Shown: one piece after another, positions 51,974 to 64,000 of the stretch
Layout: every line of letters begins with the position of its first letter
Numbering within the stretch: position 1 is the first letter of the stretch
DNA from: Malaya genurostris
Taxonomy: Eukaryota > Arthropoda > Insecta > Diptera > Culicidae
DNA length: 64,000 nt
Direction of reading: 5' to 3'
Assembly: GCF_030247185.1 (NCBI RefSeq)
Contig: NC_080571.1
Coordinates: forward strand, 68,672,172-68,736,171
Position numbers and translations under genes: made by a program
Notes under the pieces: generated by a model
Databases searched by the model: none
The model's input: the letters and a program-made list of their open reading frames with translations, nothing else
What the model was told of the DNA's origin: nothing

Positions 51974-54258
51974 CGTAACGCTTCGTACGTTCTTAGCGCA
52001 TTTAGCCAAAAACGAGGTTCGAACGCTCCTGTCACATGAGAGTAGGTATCGCAACCTGTGCTAATTTGTGCTCTCCGATAAGTCCTCGTTCACAATATAA
52101 CATTTATACAATTTTGTAAGAATATTAAAGACTGTGTTTTCTGAGACTTGTATAAATACTTTCTTGGCGTACGGCACAATTGTTAATAATTAGGTTTTCA
52201 AAACCGGGGAAAAGTATCTGTAACTATTCAATCATTCTTAAGCTTTTTCATCTACTTCTTGTAAATCCTGGTGCGATCTTGTTCAACACCACCTTAAAGT
52301 TCATTTAAAATTGTTTGCGTGGTCGTACATAAAAATCATTCAAATAAAATATGGAATTAAATATAGTAATAACGTTAGTAATTTTAATTATATTAAATTA
52401 CTTTTTAAACCCGATAATATCGATAATTAGAATAATTCTTTACACTTTAATTAATTTGGATACCGAAAAATGTTTTAACATATAATATCGAACTTAATTC
52501 GTCAAGATAAAAATATATTGATTTCTATACAATAAGATTAAATTCGTCATCAGTATTCAGTATTCAAAAATCGTTTAGATCTAAAACAACTTGTAGGTTA
52601 AATAGTAGATTTCAAGCGCATACGTTTAATTATTATAGCAAATGACTTTGAATCTGTTAGATAAAATACATAACATTCAATATGTGGAATAAATCCCGCA
52701 GCCGAGGGAAACGCGTGGAAAATTTTTTGGCAAAAAACAATACATTTGCTCTAAAAGTACCGGGTAAGATGTTATCCGGTTATTCAAATTCAAAGTTTTT
52801 TGCCCGGTTCTTGCACTAAAAATGGCTTTAAACGTTTTCTGCTCTGGAAAGCTCAACTGCGGTTTTGGCACACAAAATATTAATTCGGATTCAAAACTTC
52901 AACTGGTTTCAACGATAAGTTGGACTCGTTACCCGTTCATATAACGCTCAATAACTTTTTGAATTATGCTATGTTTCGAACAGTAATAATTTTTTTAAAA
53001 AGCTTTGGAAATTGATGTTTTTATGTCATTTGAATCACGATGTAAAAATCTAAACTTATAGTGATCTCTACCTGCAAAATGGAACTGGTATCGGTTGATT
53101 TTCACGAACTTAGATTCAAATCAAAGTTATCATTCATTGAATTTCATTCAGATCCAACTTTCGATTCTTCAATTCCAGAAAAAATTTAAGTGTTTAACAT
53201 TATGGTTATTCACTTCTTCAGATCAGAAAAACTCCACCAAAAAAATTAAAACTGGCATATAGATGAACACAAAAAGGTTATAAATCTTCAAAACTGATCT
53301 CCCACATACATTTCATATTACCTTCTATGTCGAATATATAAAAAAAATCAGAAACATCTTCAAAACATGTGGCGAGTTTGATTTGTATGCTCATTTGATA
53401 GAACGTATTGCTGAGAATCTACGAATGGTTTAGGCTTCATTTTTTCAAATTTTTACATCTAATAGGAAAGTGATATCCATACGTGAAAGATCCTGAGGTT
53501 GAATTCTTCAACTTTACAGGCATTGAAACTGTTAACTTCGAAGAAATCAAGACCAAAAAATCATCAAATCATAATCGCTAGCAAAGAAGATCGCTTGTGA
53601 TTTTTCCCAATAGAGATCTCTACTGATCTAATCTTTTTAAGATCAATAGTTCAGTGATCTTTGAATCACATCGATCAAAATCAATACTGATCTTCTGTCA
53701 GTAGTCATTTTGAGCTACTATAATTACTGATTCCAGTAAGATCATATCGATTAGCTTTAGCATTGTGGAAGAAAATATGAGCAAGATCAGACATGAGTGC
53801 CGATTGATTTACGTCTAAAATCGTTGATCCTGATGAGGAGTGTGAAAATTAGTGACAATAGCAATCCTACAGGAATTTTGAACCAAGGATAACGCGTATC
53901 AGTGAGACTTTCAAAATCGTGGAAAATTGCCAATTTCGTATCTTTGGGAAGTTTAGTGATGGGTGATAAGGAATATTAAATGAGCATGTACATCAATGAT
54001 TTTTTGTCAATTTATATGCATGAGTATGCTCAAATTAGGGGAAGTTGTCAATTTGTAATTTTCAGGAATGCTCCTATAACTGACTTTGTTTTACTTCCAT
54101 CTTGTTGTTGCTGATGATGACGTTCATGCGCTATTTAGATTAAACCCAGTAAAACTCTATTTGATATGTTTTTTTTTATATCGTTTATTTATACCTGGCT
54201 TTAACCTAATGTTGGTCGTTCGCCGGGATGTATTTGACATGAATTCGATTTATAGAAG
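51974..54258. other. Unassigned AT-rich intron
   Basis: No gene or complete element. About 53090-53480 contains words of the dispersed repeat ('ttttcacgaacttagattca'). About 53580-53770 has an unusual number of gatc-containing words. Confidence 0.4.
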
Positions 54259-54323
54259 TAACAGGAGCGCAGCATTTGAATGGTGCGTTTGATTTGGCGC
54301 AGCAAAATACTGCTCTCCTGTTA
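54259..54323. mobile_element. Short TIR element, copy 2
   Basis: 'taacaggagcgcag' (54259-54272) and its complement with one mismatch (54310-54323). Internally shorter than the copy at 8105-8204 but with the same downstream flank. Confidence 0.68.
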
Positions 54324-54540
54324 CTTCAGTGTATGCTATTTAAGCTAAATATAGTCATATTAATCAGCTGCGTAGCACGCTTTGTGATTAGACATGTTTT
54401 TCTTATCATTATAGTTATTATTTATCGCAGCATGTATGTTAATATTATTAGTTGTTCTACTCCACCACGGCGGTATTACTGAATACATTTCAAATACATC
54501 ACGCAGAATGGAATTTTGATGCGACCGATGAAATAAACTC
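54324..54540. repeat. Dispersed repeat shared with 8205-8440
   Basis: Shares 'aatcagctgc', 'gctttgtgatt' and 'ctccaccacgg', followed by 'ttactgaa', with the 8.2 kb block. Confidence 0.55.
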
Positions 54541-55576
54541 ACCTAACGAGCCTAAAGTTATTGATATCGGATAATCCATATCCGTGAAAATTGAGCGGTA
54601 ATCAGTTTTGACGTTTACATCACTTATGCCATTATATCACCGGAACCGTAAGGGACAGATATTTGAACTTCAAACCTGTTTAATTAACACAAAGTAGTAT
54701 TAAAACCAGCCTAACTTTGTTGAAATTTTGATTCCAAATCAGACAGTGACACTGATAACGATGAAGACATTTTTAAATTCTAAGTAAAACTAAAATATAT
54801 CTTATCATAAATCAATCGTTTCGAAATTCATTCCAATATCTACAATAATTATGTGATATGAAAAAACTAAACAGACTATTTTGATTTGCTGTGAATCAGA
54901 AAAACTGCTTTTTTCCACCCCTGCTCTGTTCTATACTCACTCCTTAGTGGAGTTTGTACGGAGGCAGCGGGTTCAACCGTTCGAAGAATTTTCTACCGTG
55001 ACTTAATACTTTTTCCATTTGCTTCAAAGTTAAAATTATTCCGTCATAACTCAATAGGGTCATTTCCTTCGCACGACCGAGTTCAAGATTGAGGACAACT
55101 TTTACACTATAGTTTCGAAACCACAAGTTAGCTCCGGAAAAAAACTTGGAGTAGGTAAAGCCAAAGACATAACATAACAGCGAGATGGACCTGGGATTGT
55201 ATTCGAGATGTGTATAGGTATTAATTGAGTTGATATCGTTTGACCGTTTACGATTTTGTAGTGTTGAAAATGACCATTTGTTTCAAAAGATTACGGTTGT
55301 ATTCTCGGAAGTAGGGCGCCATTCCAAGTCATTTGTAAGTTTGACCATTGACCTAGATGAAATCAGTACATAAATATAGTCGTACAATCGCTCATATGTT
55401 TCAATATTCCATACATCTCCATATTTGAGTGAAATAAACTATCAAAACGATGTATGGGATGCATTTCTGGTAGGATCAAATTGTAAAGTTCTCTACTATC
55501 TTAAACACTTTTGGAAACATTTGTCTCGAACGCGATGCAGCCCTATGCTAGCTAGCTTTATTCGCGCTCGTTCGGT
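54541..55576. other. Unassigned intron
   Basis: Nothing recognisable. Confidence 0.35.
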
Positions 55577-55776
55577 GCGAATTTCACTCAGAGAAAAGTG
55601 CACAAAGCTAATCAAATTATCCTAGATTTGCACTAAACTGATGATTTTTTCGTTCGATTTGCAATCTTAATAATTTGTAATCTTAATAGTACTTTAGACA
55701 ACATTTAAAGCCATTATCAGGGCTGATTTTGTATAATGTTCCCCATCGTTGTCCACTTTTTGTTTTCCTTTTGCCT
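55577..55776 (-). repeat. Foldback-family fragment
   Basis: Contains 'cagagaaaagtgcacaaagc', 'gatttgcactaaactgatga' and 'taatgttccccatcgttgtc', in the same order as 21960-22110 of the foldback's left arm. Confidence 0.65.
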
Positions 55777-55906
55777 TTCTCATATAGAAAGGTTATGAAA
55801 TCAGTGTGAAAACCGACTTTTTAATCAAGTATCCGAGGGCCGAATATCATATACCATTCGACTCTGCTCGACGAACTGAGCAAAGGGCTCTCTGTGTGTG
55901 TATGTA

Positions 55907-56157
55907 CACTCTTAGAAAAAATGAAATTTACGGTTGACGTGAATCCAAGTATGCCGTAATTTTTTCGGTGATGCCATAATATTACACCTACTAACGTGTA
56001 AAAATAAATATTGCGTCTGTATCGATGTAATCTTAAGATAAATTAACTGTGAAGTTAAAGACACTACCTATATTTACATGCTTTGAATTGTGAATGTGAG
56101 TGAATTGCGACACTCCTTTTATGTGCATCTATTAAGAAGTAAATTTTTCTAAGTGTG
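55907..56157. mobile_element. Small TA-flanked MITE (251 bp)
   Basis: Ends 'cactcttagaaaaaatgaaa' and the complement of 'cacacttagaaaaatttact', with TA on both sides (55905-55906 and 56158-56159). It lies inside the dispersed repeat, whose 'gtgtatgta/tgtaag' sequence is restored on removal. Noncoding. Confidence 0.83.
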
Positions 56158-56284
56158 TATGTAAGAATTTTCTCCGAAACGGCTCAACCAATTTTCACAA
56201 ACTAAGATTCTAATTAAAGGTCTTATAGTTTCTTTATCAATTTTTGAAAATCTTATCCAGATCCGACTTCCGTTTCCGGAACTA

Positions 56285-57520
56285 AGGAGTGAATCGAAAA
56301 TAAGCTATCCACAAAATTTTCTTTCAAATTATGACAAAAAACGATATTTTTTTCAAACTTGAAATTGATCCTTGCTTGTACAAAGTTAAAATTGAGCATA
56401 ATGAAAACCGGATGAAATTTAAGTTATTCTTTCACGAATTTTCGAACTTTTGATTGAACGCTCTTCTTCAAGTTCCGTGTTGCATCGCATTTTTTGGACG
56501 CTTCAGCCCAAATTTTTTGAACTCCTGCATGTTCCCAACTGCCTAACCAGTCTTCTTGAAGACCCTTTTCACGATTGCCCAGTAACTTTCGATGGGTCGA
56601 AGATGAGAGCAATTTGGTGGATTGATATTTTTCTCAACGAAATTTATACCCTTTTCCGCAAGCCAATTGAGAGTGGTTTTGGCATAGTGAGCAGACGCTA
56701 AATCCTACCAAAAAACAGTGGAGGTGTACTATGCTTCTTATATAAAGGCAGCAATCTCTTCGGGAGAAACTCAGATCGATAGATTTCTGCATTTATAGTT
56801 CCGGTAGTGTAAAAAATGGTTGACTACAAACCACAGGAACATATTGCTTGCCATACCAGTACCTTTCAACCGAGTTTCTGCACTTAAATCGACCTGTCCG
56901 CATAGCTCGCATCCTCCCCAACGACGACAGTAAAGTATTGCGGAATTGGGAGGATTTTTGAGTCCTCCTTTACATAAGTCTCATCGTTCATCAAAACGCA
57001 TGCATCCGGACACTGCAAAAGACGCGAATACAATTTCCGGGCCCTTGTTGCTGCTCGTTTTTTCTGTTCTACACTTAATTTCGAGATTTTCTGCTTCTTT
57101 GGCCAAATCACGTAATGAGATTGGCTTGTTCTTCATGATTAGAGATACCACTTTCTGGTCCAGTTTCGGGTTGGACGAACCGGGTTTTCTGCCTCTTCCT
57201 GGTAGCTCATCCAAAGAATAGTGTTCCCAAAACTTATTAATGATGGTTTTAACACTGGCATGATGAATTCCAAACCGCTTCGCAAATTTTCGCATAGTAA
57301 TACCCTTCTCACTCAGCCATGTGTCCAGAACCTTCATTTTCACTTCCTTTTCAATACGGGACATTTTGAAAACGCAGAATTTCAACCGCACAAATAAATA
57401 AACATACGAAAGCTAACAGCCAAACACACAGCATGCTGTGATCTGAACATAAAAAAAACTATCACAAATACATGCGTACAACACAAATGTATGTGGATAG
57501 CTTATTTTCGATACACTCCT
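56285..57520 (-). mobile_element. DD37E Tc1/mariner-family transposon, 1236 bp
   Basis: Inverted ends: 'aggagtgaatcgaaaataag' at 56285 and the complement of 'aggagtgtatcgaaaataag' ending at 57520, continuing 'ctatccaca'. TA precedes the left end; the right flank is now tt. The DD37E family was first described from mosquitoes. Confidence 0.92.
56412..57391 (-). pseudogene. DD37E transposase, frameshifted
   Basis: Probable start MSRIEKEVKMKVLDTWLSEK at 57364. Helix-turn-helix regions follow (ITMRKFAKRFGIHHASVKTI and later ISLRDLAKEA), with a linker ELPGRGRKPGSS. A frame shift near 57110 gives KQKISKLSVEQKKRAATRAR, then MNDETYVKEDSK with the first Asp. After another break (about 56880-56720) the minus strand reads DLASAHYAKTTLNWLAEKG and ends LRPIESYWAIVKR. 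Counting between that D and E gives 37 residues, the DD37E signature. All catalytic residues are present but lie in different frames, so the copy is inactive. Confidence 0.92.
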
Positions 57521-58124
57521 TTGAGCGTGACAATTGGAATATTACATATTTCCTTAGTATTTTTTCACAAACGATGGTCAAAAACAAATACAAATCCCAT
57601 AAAACTGTCTGATAAATTCTTCTAGTTTGCAGAGTTTGTTAGTTTCTGGGCATAAAAACTTCATTCGGCACTACTGGTTCCACCCTTTTCCTGTTCCGGA
57701 AGCACTGAAAGTGGTGAAGAAAAACTCAAACAATCAAAGCTCATATTATATTTTAAGCAATATTCAAATTTCATCCGGATCCGACTTCCGGTTTCCCAGT
57801 TACAGAGCGATGAGTGTCAAAGTTTTCAAATCGCCATATAGAATAACAACATGTACAACACCGAAAGAAGAAGAAAACACAAAACGAACGAACTTGTTCT
57901 ATTTCGTACACTCTATGAAGAAATCGAAACGGTTACGAATGTCTGCTACTAGTGTGTGGTATTGGTAAAAAACGTTACTGCTGCTGATAAAAATTTTAGC
58001 AATTTTATGAAAAGTGCAATTGAAGAAATAAAAGAATGTCAATTAATTGAAAATTATTTGAAAAAATATGCAATTTACACAGCCGGTAGTGCAGTAATAC
58101 CGTGCCGCTGGTGTGGTGATGTCA

Positions 58125-58160
58125 GTAATAATAATAACAATAATAATAATAATAATGATA
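58125..58160. repeat. aat/aac trinucleotide microsatellite
   Basis: A run of aataataat and aacaat units; it produces a poly-Asn stretch in one frame. Confidence 0.9.
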
Positions 58161-58301
58161 ATCGCCATTGTCGGATGTAGTTCCATTGTCTTGACGTAGA
58201 TGGCAGCCTGTGCACTCGATATGTCTCCGTTAAAGGATTATCATAGGCTGAAGCTATCAATTGTCCAACGGGTCTAGATTCGGTTGATTTTGATGTTTCG
58301 T

Positions 58302-58986
58302 GTTTTGTCTTTCTCATATAGAAAGGTTATGCAATCACTGTGAAAACCGACTTTTGAACCGAGGCCCGAAGAGCCGAGTATCATATAATATTCGACTCAG
58401 TTCGTCGAGTACGCAAAATGTCTGTGTGCGTATGTGTGTGTGTATGTGCGTATGTGTGTATGTAACGTTTATTGCACTAACTTTTCTCGGAGATGGCTAA
58501 ACCGATTTTCACAAACTTTGATTCAAATAAAAGGTCTTGCGGTCCCATGCTAAATTCCTGGATTTTATTTAAATCTGACTTCCGACACTGGAGTTATGGT
58601 GTAAAATGTGCCAAAAAATTAAAATCTGTTTCCTAACTTTTCTGATAGATGGCGCCACCGATTTTCATATGCTTAGGATCAAATGAAAGGTTCTGCGGTC
58701 TCATACGGAATTTCTGAATTTCATCCGGATCCGGAAATATATGGTAAAATGTGTTAAAAATTCTATACCATCACTGAAAAGGGCGAAAAACTGCAAAAAA
58801 AATTCGAAATCGAACGCAAATTTTCTCCTATTGATAGTTTTTATCAGTAGACGGTCAATCAAACCGATTTCAGTTATTCTTTCAAGAATCGAAGAAAATT
58901 ATTTTGAAGAATACCACTGTACTATACATGATAGTATGATTGATATGAGAAAGGCATCATTACACCACTAGGCGGATTAAAACAGA
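58302..58986 (+). repeat. Mosquito dispersed repeat, copy 6 (complete)
   Basis: Runs from 'cctttctcatatagaaagg' (as 'tctttctcatatagaaagg') to 'catcattacaccactaggcg'. It is colinear with copy 2 (1929-2630) but without the inverted duplication seen there. Confidence 0.87.
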
Positions 58987-59397
58987 TTTTTTCACTATTT
59001 AAACAATGTGTACGTAATACACATGGTATCAACAACAACCTTACAAGTTATTAAGAAATCAAATCTGGAGTAATTTCGTTACACTTTCGTGTTGTGAAAT
59101 AATGAAAATGTACTCAGGTGAGCATAGTAAAGAAAAACGTAGTCCTACGTCAAAAATTAATAGTAGGTCATGGGACTATAAGGCCTTCCATTAGAGTTTA
59201 AGTTTGTAGAAGTTGATCCAGGCTTTTGTGAGAAAATGAAGAAATCTTCCTTTTTTGAGTTATTTAGTATTATTTTCGGTACTTCTGGAGCCAAGATCTT
59301 GGAACTGGTATAACCGAAATCGGTTTAGTTAGCTAGTAACCAACAGAACCTATCAATTGAAATAATTTGGAGCCAATATTAGAGGAATATTTTCGTT

Positions 59398-60540
59398 TTT
59401 TGCCTTTCTCATATAGAAAGGCTATACAATTACTGTGAAAACGAACTTTTTAATCGAGGCCGGCAGAGCCGAGTGTTATAAAACATTCGACTCAACTCGA
59501 CGAACTGAGCAAATGTCTGTGTGTGAGTATGTATGTATGTATATATGTATGTGTGTGTCTGTGACAAATAATGTCACTCGATTTTCTCAGAGATGGCTGA
59601 ACCGATTCTCACAAACTCAGATTCAAATGGAAGGTTCCATAGATCGCTATTGAATTTTATCTTTATCCGACTTCCAGTTCCGGAATTACAAGGCAATATG
59701 TGCAAATCTATGCGAAATTGCGCACTCAATTTTATCGGAAATTTCTTAACCGATCTCTACAAATTAACATGCGAAGTAAAGGTCTTGAAATTTCTTAAAA
59801 AGTCCCGAAAAAGTTGATCCACATCCGACTTCCGGTTCCGGTATTACAGCGCGATAAGTGAAAATTTTTCAATTTCATGAGGATTTTTTCAAAAGTGATG
59901 TTGAAACAAGGCGCATTTTTTTATAAAATTTACTGGTAAATTCATCTAGTTGGCAGATCTTGTTAGTTAGTGGATATATAAATCTACTTTGGAATTACTA
60001 GTTCCAGCTTTCCGCTTCCGAACGCACCGGTAATAGTGAAGAAAAGCTCGAAAAACGGAACTCACTTCGATGTCTCAGCAACGGGTCAACCGATTTTCAC
60101 GAATCATGATTCAAATTAAAGCTCTCGGTGTCTTAAAAGATACTTTGTGATTGTATTCAGGCAATGAGTATAAAAACTTTCAATCTGTCATAAAGAATGA
60201 TGCAAAATTGGTACGCACTGGAAGAAAACGCCACCGCCTAGCACACAGCGTGCTTCGTTCAATTTTGTATATTAACTTGACATAACTGTTTACAGATTGA
60301 AATGGTGACAGTAGTTTATACCAAAGAAAGTTTCAAGTTTGAAAAAAAAATCTTGACTGAATCTTCTAGTGATGTTTTTGAAAACATAAGTAATATGAAA
60401 AAAAGCATCGTTACACGTTAAGTTTTTTTTTTGCATCGTCGCTCTGAACGACAATTACAAACACACGTCACCCGGTCATTCTGAAACCGGAAGCTGGATC
60501 GGGACATCTACATTCTACATCAACTTATGGGACCATAAGT
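59398..60540 (+). repeat. Mosquito dispersed repeat, copy 7 (long subfamily)
   Basis: Begins 'ttgcctttctcatatagaaa'. It carries a (gtat)n stretch near 59525-59560, then 'gagatggctgaaccgattct' and 'gacttccggttccggtatta'. It ends with the segment matching 585-900 in inverse orientation ('tcttgttagttagtgg', 'ttttgcatcgtcgctctgaa'). Confidence 0.8.
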
Positions 60541-63094
60541 TCTTTCACTTGAATCTAAAGGCTATTGTTGGGTCGGGTAGGCATGTGAAGTCTGCTTCTA
60601 AAGGGATTTCATGTCGTTATACCATGTTTGAAAGAGCTTAGATAGGAGAGAGTTTTCCAAATACGTCAACTCTTCAAATGCCATAGTGACGGAGCTTAGG
60701 TAGCTCTATTGATTTTCATTTTATTTGATTTTTGAAGCAAGTTCCTCTATCGAAAGATTAAAAAAAGTCAGGAATGTTCTAAAAATTATTAGGAAGGTTT
60801 GTAAAATTTTTCAGTTATGTTTCTTCTATTAAAAAATACTTAAGAATTTTTAAACATATTTTTTCACACATTCGATTATGGTACCTCTCTGGAGTTTTCA
60901 GTAATGAAAGAATAATTTCTGGTCACGATTTCAAAATGTGGAAAATCTTTTAAAAATGTGGGCAGTATATAACAGCCGTTCTCATTTAACAGACCGCTAA
61001 AGTCGAAACCACAAATAATGCAAAATATTTATACGATCTACTAATTATTTTTCGGAAATCATAACATTTGAGATTTTCTAAAAAAACAACAATCAACCAT
61101 GCGTCTCCATTACAATTCTATTAGAAGGAAACCCATGGTGCATAACTGCTAATTGAATTTAGTCGGAGATTTTAAGGCATTTTTTAGATTTCAACCTTAG
61201 ATCGGAAATCATGTTCCTTTCAATTAGTGTAAGAACTATCCAAAGTTCTATCTCCTTCTGGTTGTTGGGCTTGACGGTATTGCAAATATCGTCAGATGCA
61301 ATTAATTACCTTATACCTAATTATAAATATGTGTTACAGCTTTTATATTCATTATTGAATTTAAAGAATGAGATATGGAACGACTTGAGTAAGATGTTGA
61401 TTGCATTACACTCCAACATCCGGCGTTGGAGAGGCCGGTAAGGCTTAATTGAGCACTGTTTTATGTTTCATTTTCATACTATTGACCCTTATTACCAGAA
61501 TTAAGTGGAAATTAACTGAAGTGAACGTATCACAATTGGGCTTTACACGATGACAACAAATGAATGGTAAATCAAGTTCTTCTTTGACGTTTATTGGTGG
61601 TGTAAAATACTGTGGAATGAGATGGAATATTGTAGAATAGACAAGAAAAGAATAAACACTGAACATATGAGCAAAAAACTGTTAACTGTCAAACGATGTT
61701 GATCCAGTTTATTTTGTGAGGTTGTGTCGTGTGGTACCTGATGGGTGAGATGACCAATAATGGAGATAAAAGAAGGGTAACGGTACCTCCTTTATCTCAC
61801 CTTCATTAGTCGTCTCATATACGAAAACCATTCATTCGAGTGAAATCTGTTGTCTATGTTCGATAGATTTCAAGAGTAAGATTAAATTAGAAGCATTGCT
61901 TTGCTTTGCTTCAAGTTTTCGCGTCCCTAAAACAGCAGTATGGAACAATTTTTGAACTACTTTTTCTGCAGTATTTCTTCACAAGACCGAAGCAATTTTG
62001 ATTTAAATTAGATGCTCATAGAAGTAAATCTTATCAAGGGTCCAGTGTAGAACTAAAACAAGGGACTGCTGCCACTGTGAATACTTACAAAAAAAATTTA
62101 AACTCTCTCATCAACAGCTTCAATATCTCGGCTTTGAAGGCTTGTATCATAAATCTACCGTGACAAAGTCTAGACAATTTAGTTTAGATGCGATTAGTAC
62201 ATAAAAACATATATGTTATCGCGATAAAAAAGGCTTGTATTTTTCTGTGAAACAAAGTCAGTTTCAATGCATCCACCTTTTTTTTCGCTTTGATTTCCTG
62301 ATAGCATTCTGAAAAAGGAGAGAGGAATAAAATCGGCTCGACAAGGCTGCCAAACACACAGACATTCAATCTTTGTGAAAGTTGAATATTTTTTCATTGT
62401 TCATTAGAATACATGTAATGTCCAACCCATACGAAAGATTAGTGTGATAAAATTTCTCATCAAAATAATAAAATGTATGCTGGCAACCCGGTACAGTTTG
62501 CTCATATACGAGAGAGTACAAGAGAAATACGATGCGCAAAGGGAAATGAGCGAGCCACGTGGTCGATTTAAAACTCAACACGTGGCCCTCTGTCCTCAGA
62601 CCTTAAATTTTAAATATAACAGAAAAAATGTGAAACACTATCTAGGATTCTAAAGCTAAATTAGGAAATCGGAACCTTCAGTTACGAATATATCATCGCC
62701 AACTGCGTTCAAAAATTATTTATAGTAATATTCTTTATTTTCTTTTTGTGAACGTCGGCTTCCGTTCGTAAATAAAGATTTCGGTTTACGACAAGCGCAA
62801 TCGGTGGTTTGTTTGCTATGTTTTATTCGTGTTATTGGACAATGTTGAATAATGATCGTACGTGAAGTCCACAACAGGATTGGTGTCTCTGACAAGCCTA
62901 ATCAGAAAATTTCCAAAGTAGATGCAAATCTACAGATATCTGGTTTTGCTGCGGATCTACTTGTAGGAACTTATTTATTTGGATTTATTTCTTTAGAAAA
63001 CTACAGAAAAATGAAATTGAGAATTACTCAATTAAAATTGCTTAATTTTTGAATGTCAAATCAAAGAAAAAAAATCACAGCGATTTTTCTTATT
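60541..63094. other. Unassigned intron
   Basis: No gene, RNA or defined mobile element was recognised. Mostly AT-rich. Confidence 0.4.
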
Positions 63095-63260
63095 CACAGC
63101 TCAGTGTAGCAGAAATGGTAAGCGCGTATGCATGGATTGCATAAGAACGCAGGTTCGAGTCCTACTTCTGGGCTTATATTTTTCCAAAACATCATCCTTT
63201 TTGTGAGTTTCTCATTCATTTAGCTTCTCCAATTCCACTCAGTCATTGTGTAATTTTGAG
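63095..63260 (+). repeat. tRNA-derived SINE, copy A3
   Basis: The tRNA-like head runs from 'gctcagtgtagcagaaatgg' to 'gcaggttcgagtcctacttc', with intact A and B boxes. The acceptor stem gctcag pairs with ctgggc. A hairpin (tatgc/gcata) lies at the anticodon position. The tail 'tttttccaaaacatcatcct' to 'ccactcagtcattg' is the body of copies A1 and A2. It is the least rearranged copy in the window. Confidence 0.85.
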
Positions 63261-63399
63261 TTATTTGTGGTTATTTCATAATACTGAAAATTTTATCATA
63301 AATTGTTTATTATATTTTCACGATTGAATTCTCCCAATTCATGTTCTTTAAATTCGAAATTTAGATTAATTATATTCAGAATCAAATTCTTGAATTCAG

Positions 63400-63690
63400 T
63401 TACACTTTAAAAATTTTGAAGTTGAATTTTAGAACCAAACCTGCACCTGTTTTTTGGAACTGGATTCAATACCTCAAAAACTGAAGTGCATTTAGAACTG
63501 AGTTCTGTAAATACAACAGAATTTTGGATCTGAATTCTGGTTTTGGATTTTGGTTTGAAGCTCCAAAATTTTAGTTTTAGAACCCAATTCTGAATCAAAA
63601 ATCTGAATTGCGGACAGGAATCTTGAACCTGAATTTTGGTTTGAGTCTCAATTTCGGTACTAAAATTTAGTTTCAAAATTCATATCCAAG
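63400..63690. repeat. Degenerate short-period repeat (gaattctg-like), second block
   Basis: Recurrent 'ctgaattctggtttt' and 'gaacctgaattttgg' variants, of the same kind as 5610-5945. Confidence 0.6.
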
Positions 63691-64000
63691 TACACCCAAA
63701 CCTCCATTTACGTAATAATCGGGACTACGTAAATCGAATTATGACGTAAAAAAAGTTTACGTTATTTGGAATTTTCAACGTAAAAAAAGTTTTCCTTATG
63801 TATATGTATTATTAGATATGTATAATATATTGGATAGTTATAGAACGAAAATTACGAGTATTTACAGGAAAAGGATGTTCTAAGCAGCATAAATTTCCAA
63901 GATGGCGACTTCCGGTTTAGTGATATTCCTTGAAAACACTTACAATATGGGTATTTTCGGAACGGGTTTGATGAATAGGTGTCGGAAAATGATGTTTGAG
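63691..64000. other. Possible edge of another repeat
   Basis: 'aacctccatttacgtaataa' with repeated 'acgtaaaaaaagtt' words suggests a small mobile element, but its far end is not recognisable in the window. Confidence 0.35.

Larger units (their letters stand above)
55777..57840 (+). repeat. Mosquito dispersed repeat, copy 5, with two nested insertions
   Basis: Starts 'ttgcctttctcatatagaaa'. Interrupted by the MITE at 55907-56157 and by the DD37E transposon at 56285-57520. It resumes after 57521 with words of the distal part ('tccggatccgacttccggtt'). Confidence 0.78.

Noticed and set aside
63103..63172. A tRNA gene on the plus strand
   Set aside because: It is the head of a SINE with a common tail shared with copies at 3.0 and 4.7 kb.

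Overview
This 64 kb window is repeat-rich animal DNA. It is almost certainly from a culicid mosquito. The only host gene visible is a pair of neighbouring + strand exons (16414-16565 and 16635-16845) with good splice sites. They encode the first immunoglobulin domain of a Dpr (defective proboscis extension response) neuronal cell-surface protein. No other host exon could be supported, so nearly everything else reads as the long flanking introns of that gene filled with transposable elements. The mosquito assignment rests on four things: the dpr exons, a Juan-like jockey element, IS630-Tc1-mariner elements of the DD37E and DD37D types, and several tRNA-derived short repeats and small TA-flanked elements of a style typical of mosquitoes. 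The species cannot be named from the sequence.

Layout. 0-5.6 kb: copies of an 0.7-0.8 kb dispersed repeat, then a large inverted pair of tRNA-derived SINEs with a 1.25 kb TA-flanked element inserted in one arm, then a small TIR element. 5.6-9.9 kb: mostly unassigned intron. 9.9-13.7 kb (minus): a 5'-truncated non-LTR retrotransposon with RT and RNase H (I/LOA type). 14.0-14.9 kb: an internally deleted DD37D mariner-type element. 16.4-16.85 kb: the dpr exons. 17.5-21.4 kb: a jockey ORF1 scrap and a CR1-like reverse transcriptase gene (minus), split by a 1.18 kb insertion made of three tRNA-module units. 21.4-26.8 kb: a 2.6 kb foldback repeat and further copies of its family, with mariner scraps. 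27.0-31.7 kb (minus): a nearly full-length jockey (Juan-like) element with ORF1 and ORF2. 31.7-32.5 kb (minus): a decayed Tc1-like transposase. 32.5-45.5 kb: unassigned intron, dispersed repeats, another tRNA-module element and two long (TA)n arrays. 45.5-47.8 kb: a heptamer purine tract running into an ORF1-only retroelement copy. 50.6-52.0 kb (minus): a complete mariner with few defects. 55.8-60.5 kb: several copies of the dispersed repeat, one of them carrying a DD37E transposon and a small MITE. 60.5-64 kb: unassigned intron with one more SINE.

The mobile genes do not work together. Each is a separate, mostly dead insertion, and the order of nesting gives their relative ages. The dpr protein belongs to the Dpr-DIP recognition network of the insect nervous system. 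The most unusual structures are the three-unit tRNA-module insertion enclosed by one 13 bp target duplication, the palindromes formed by inverted duplication at 2.4 kb and 21.8-24.4 kb, the evolving heptamer tract, and the ORF1-only retroelement.
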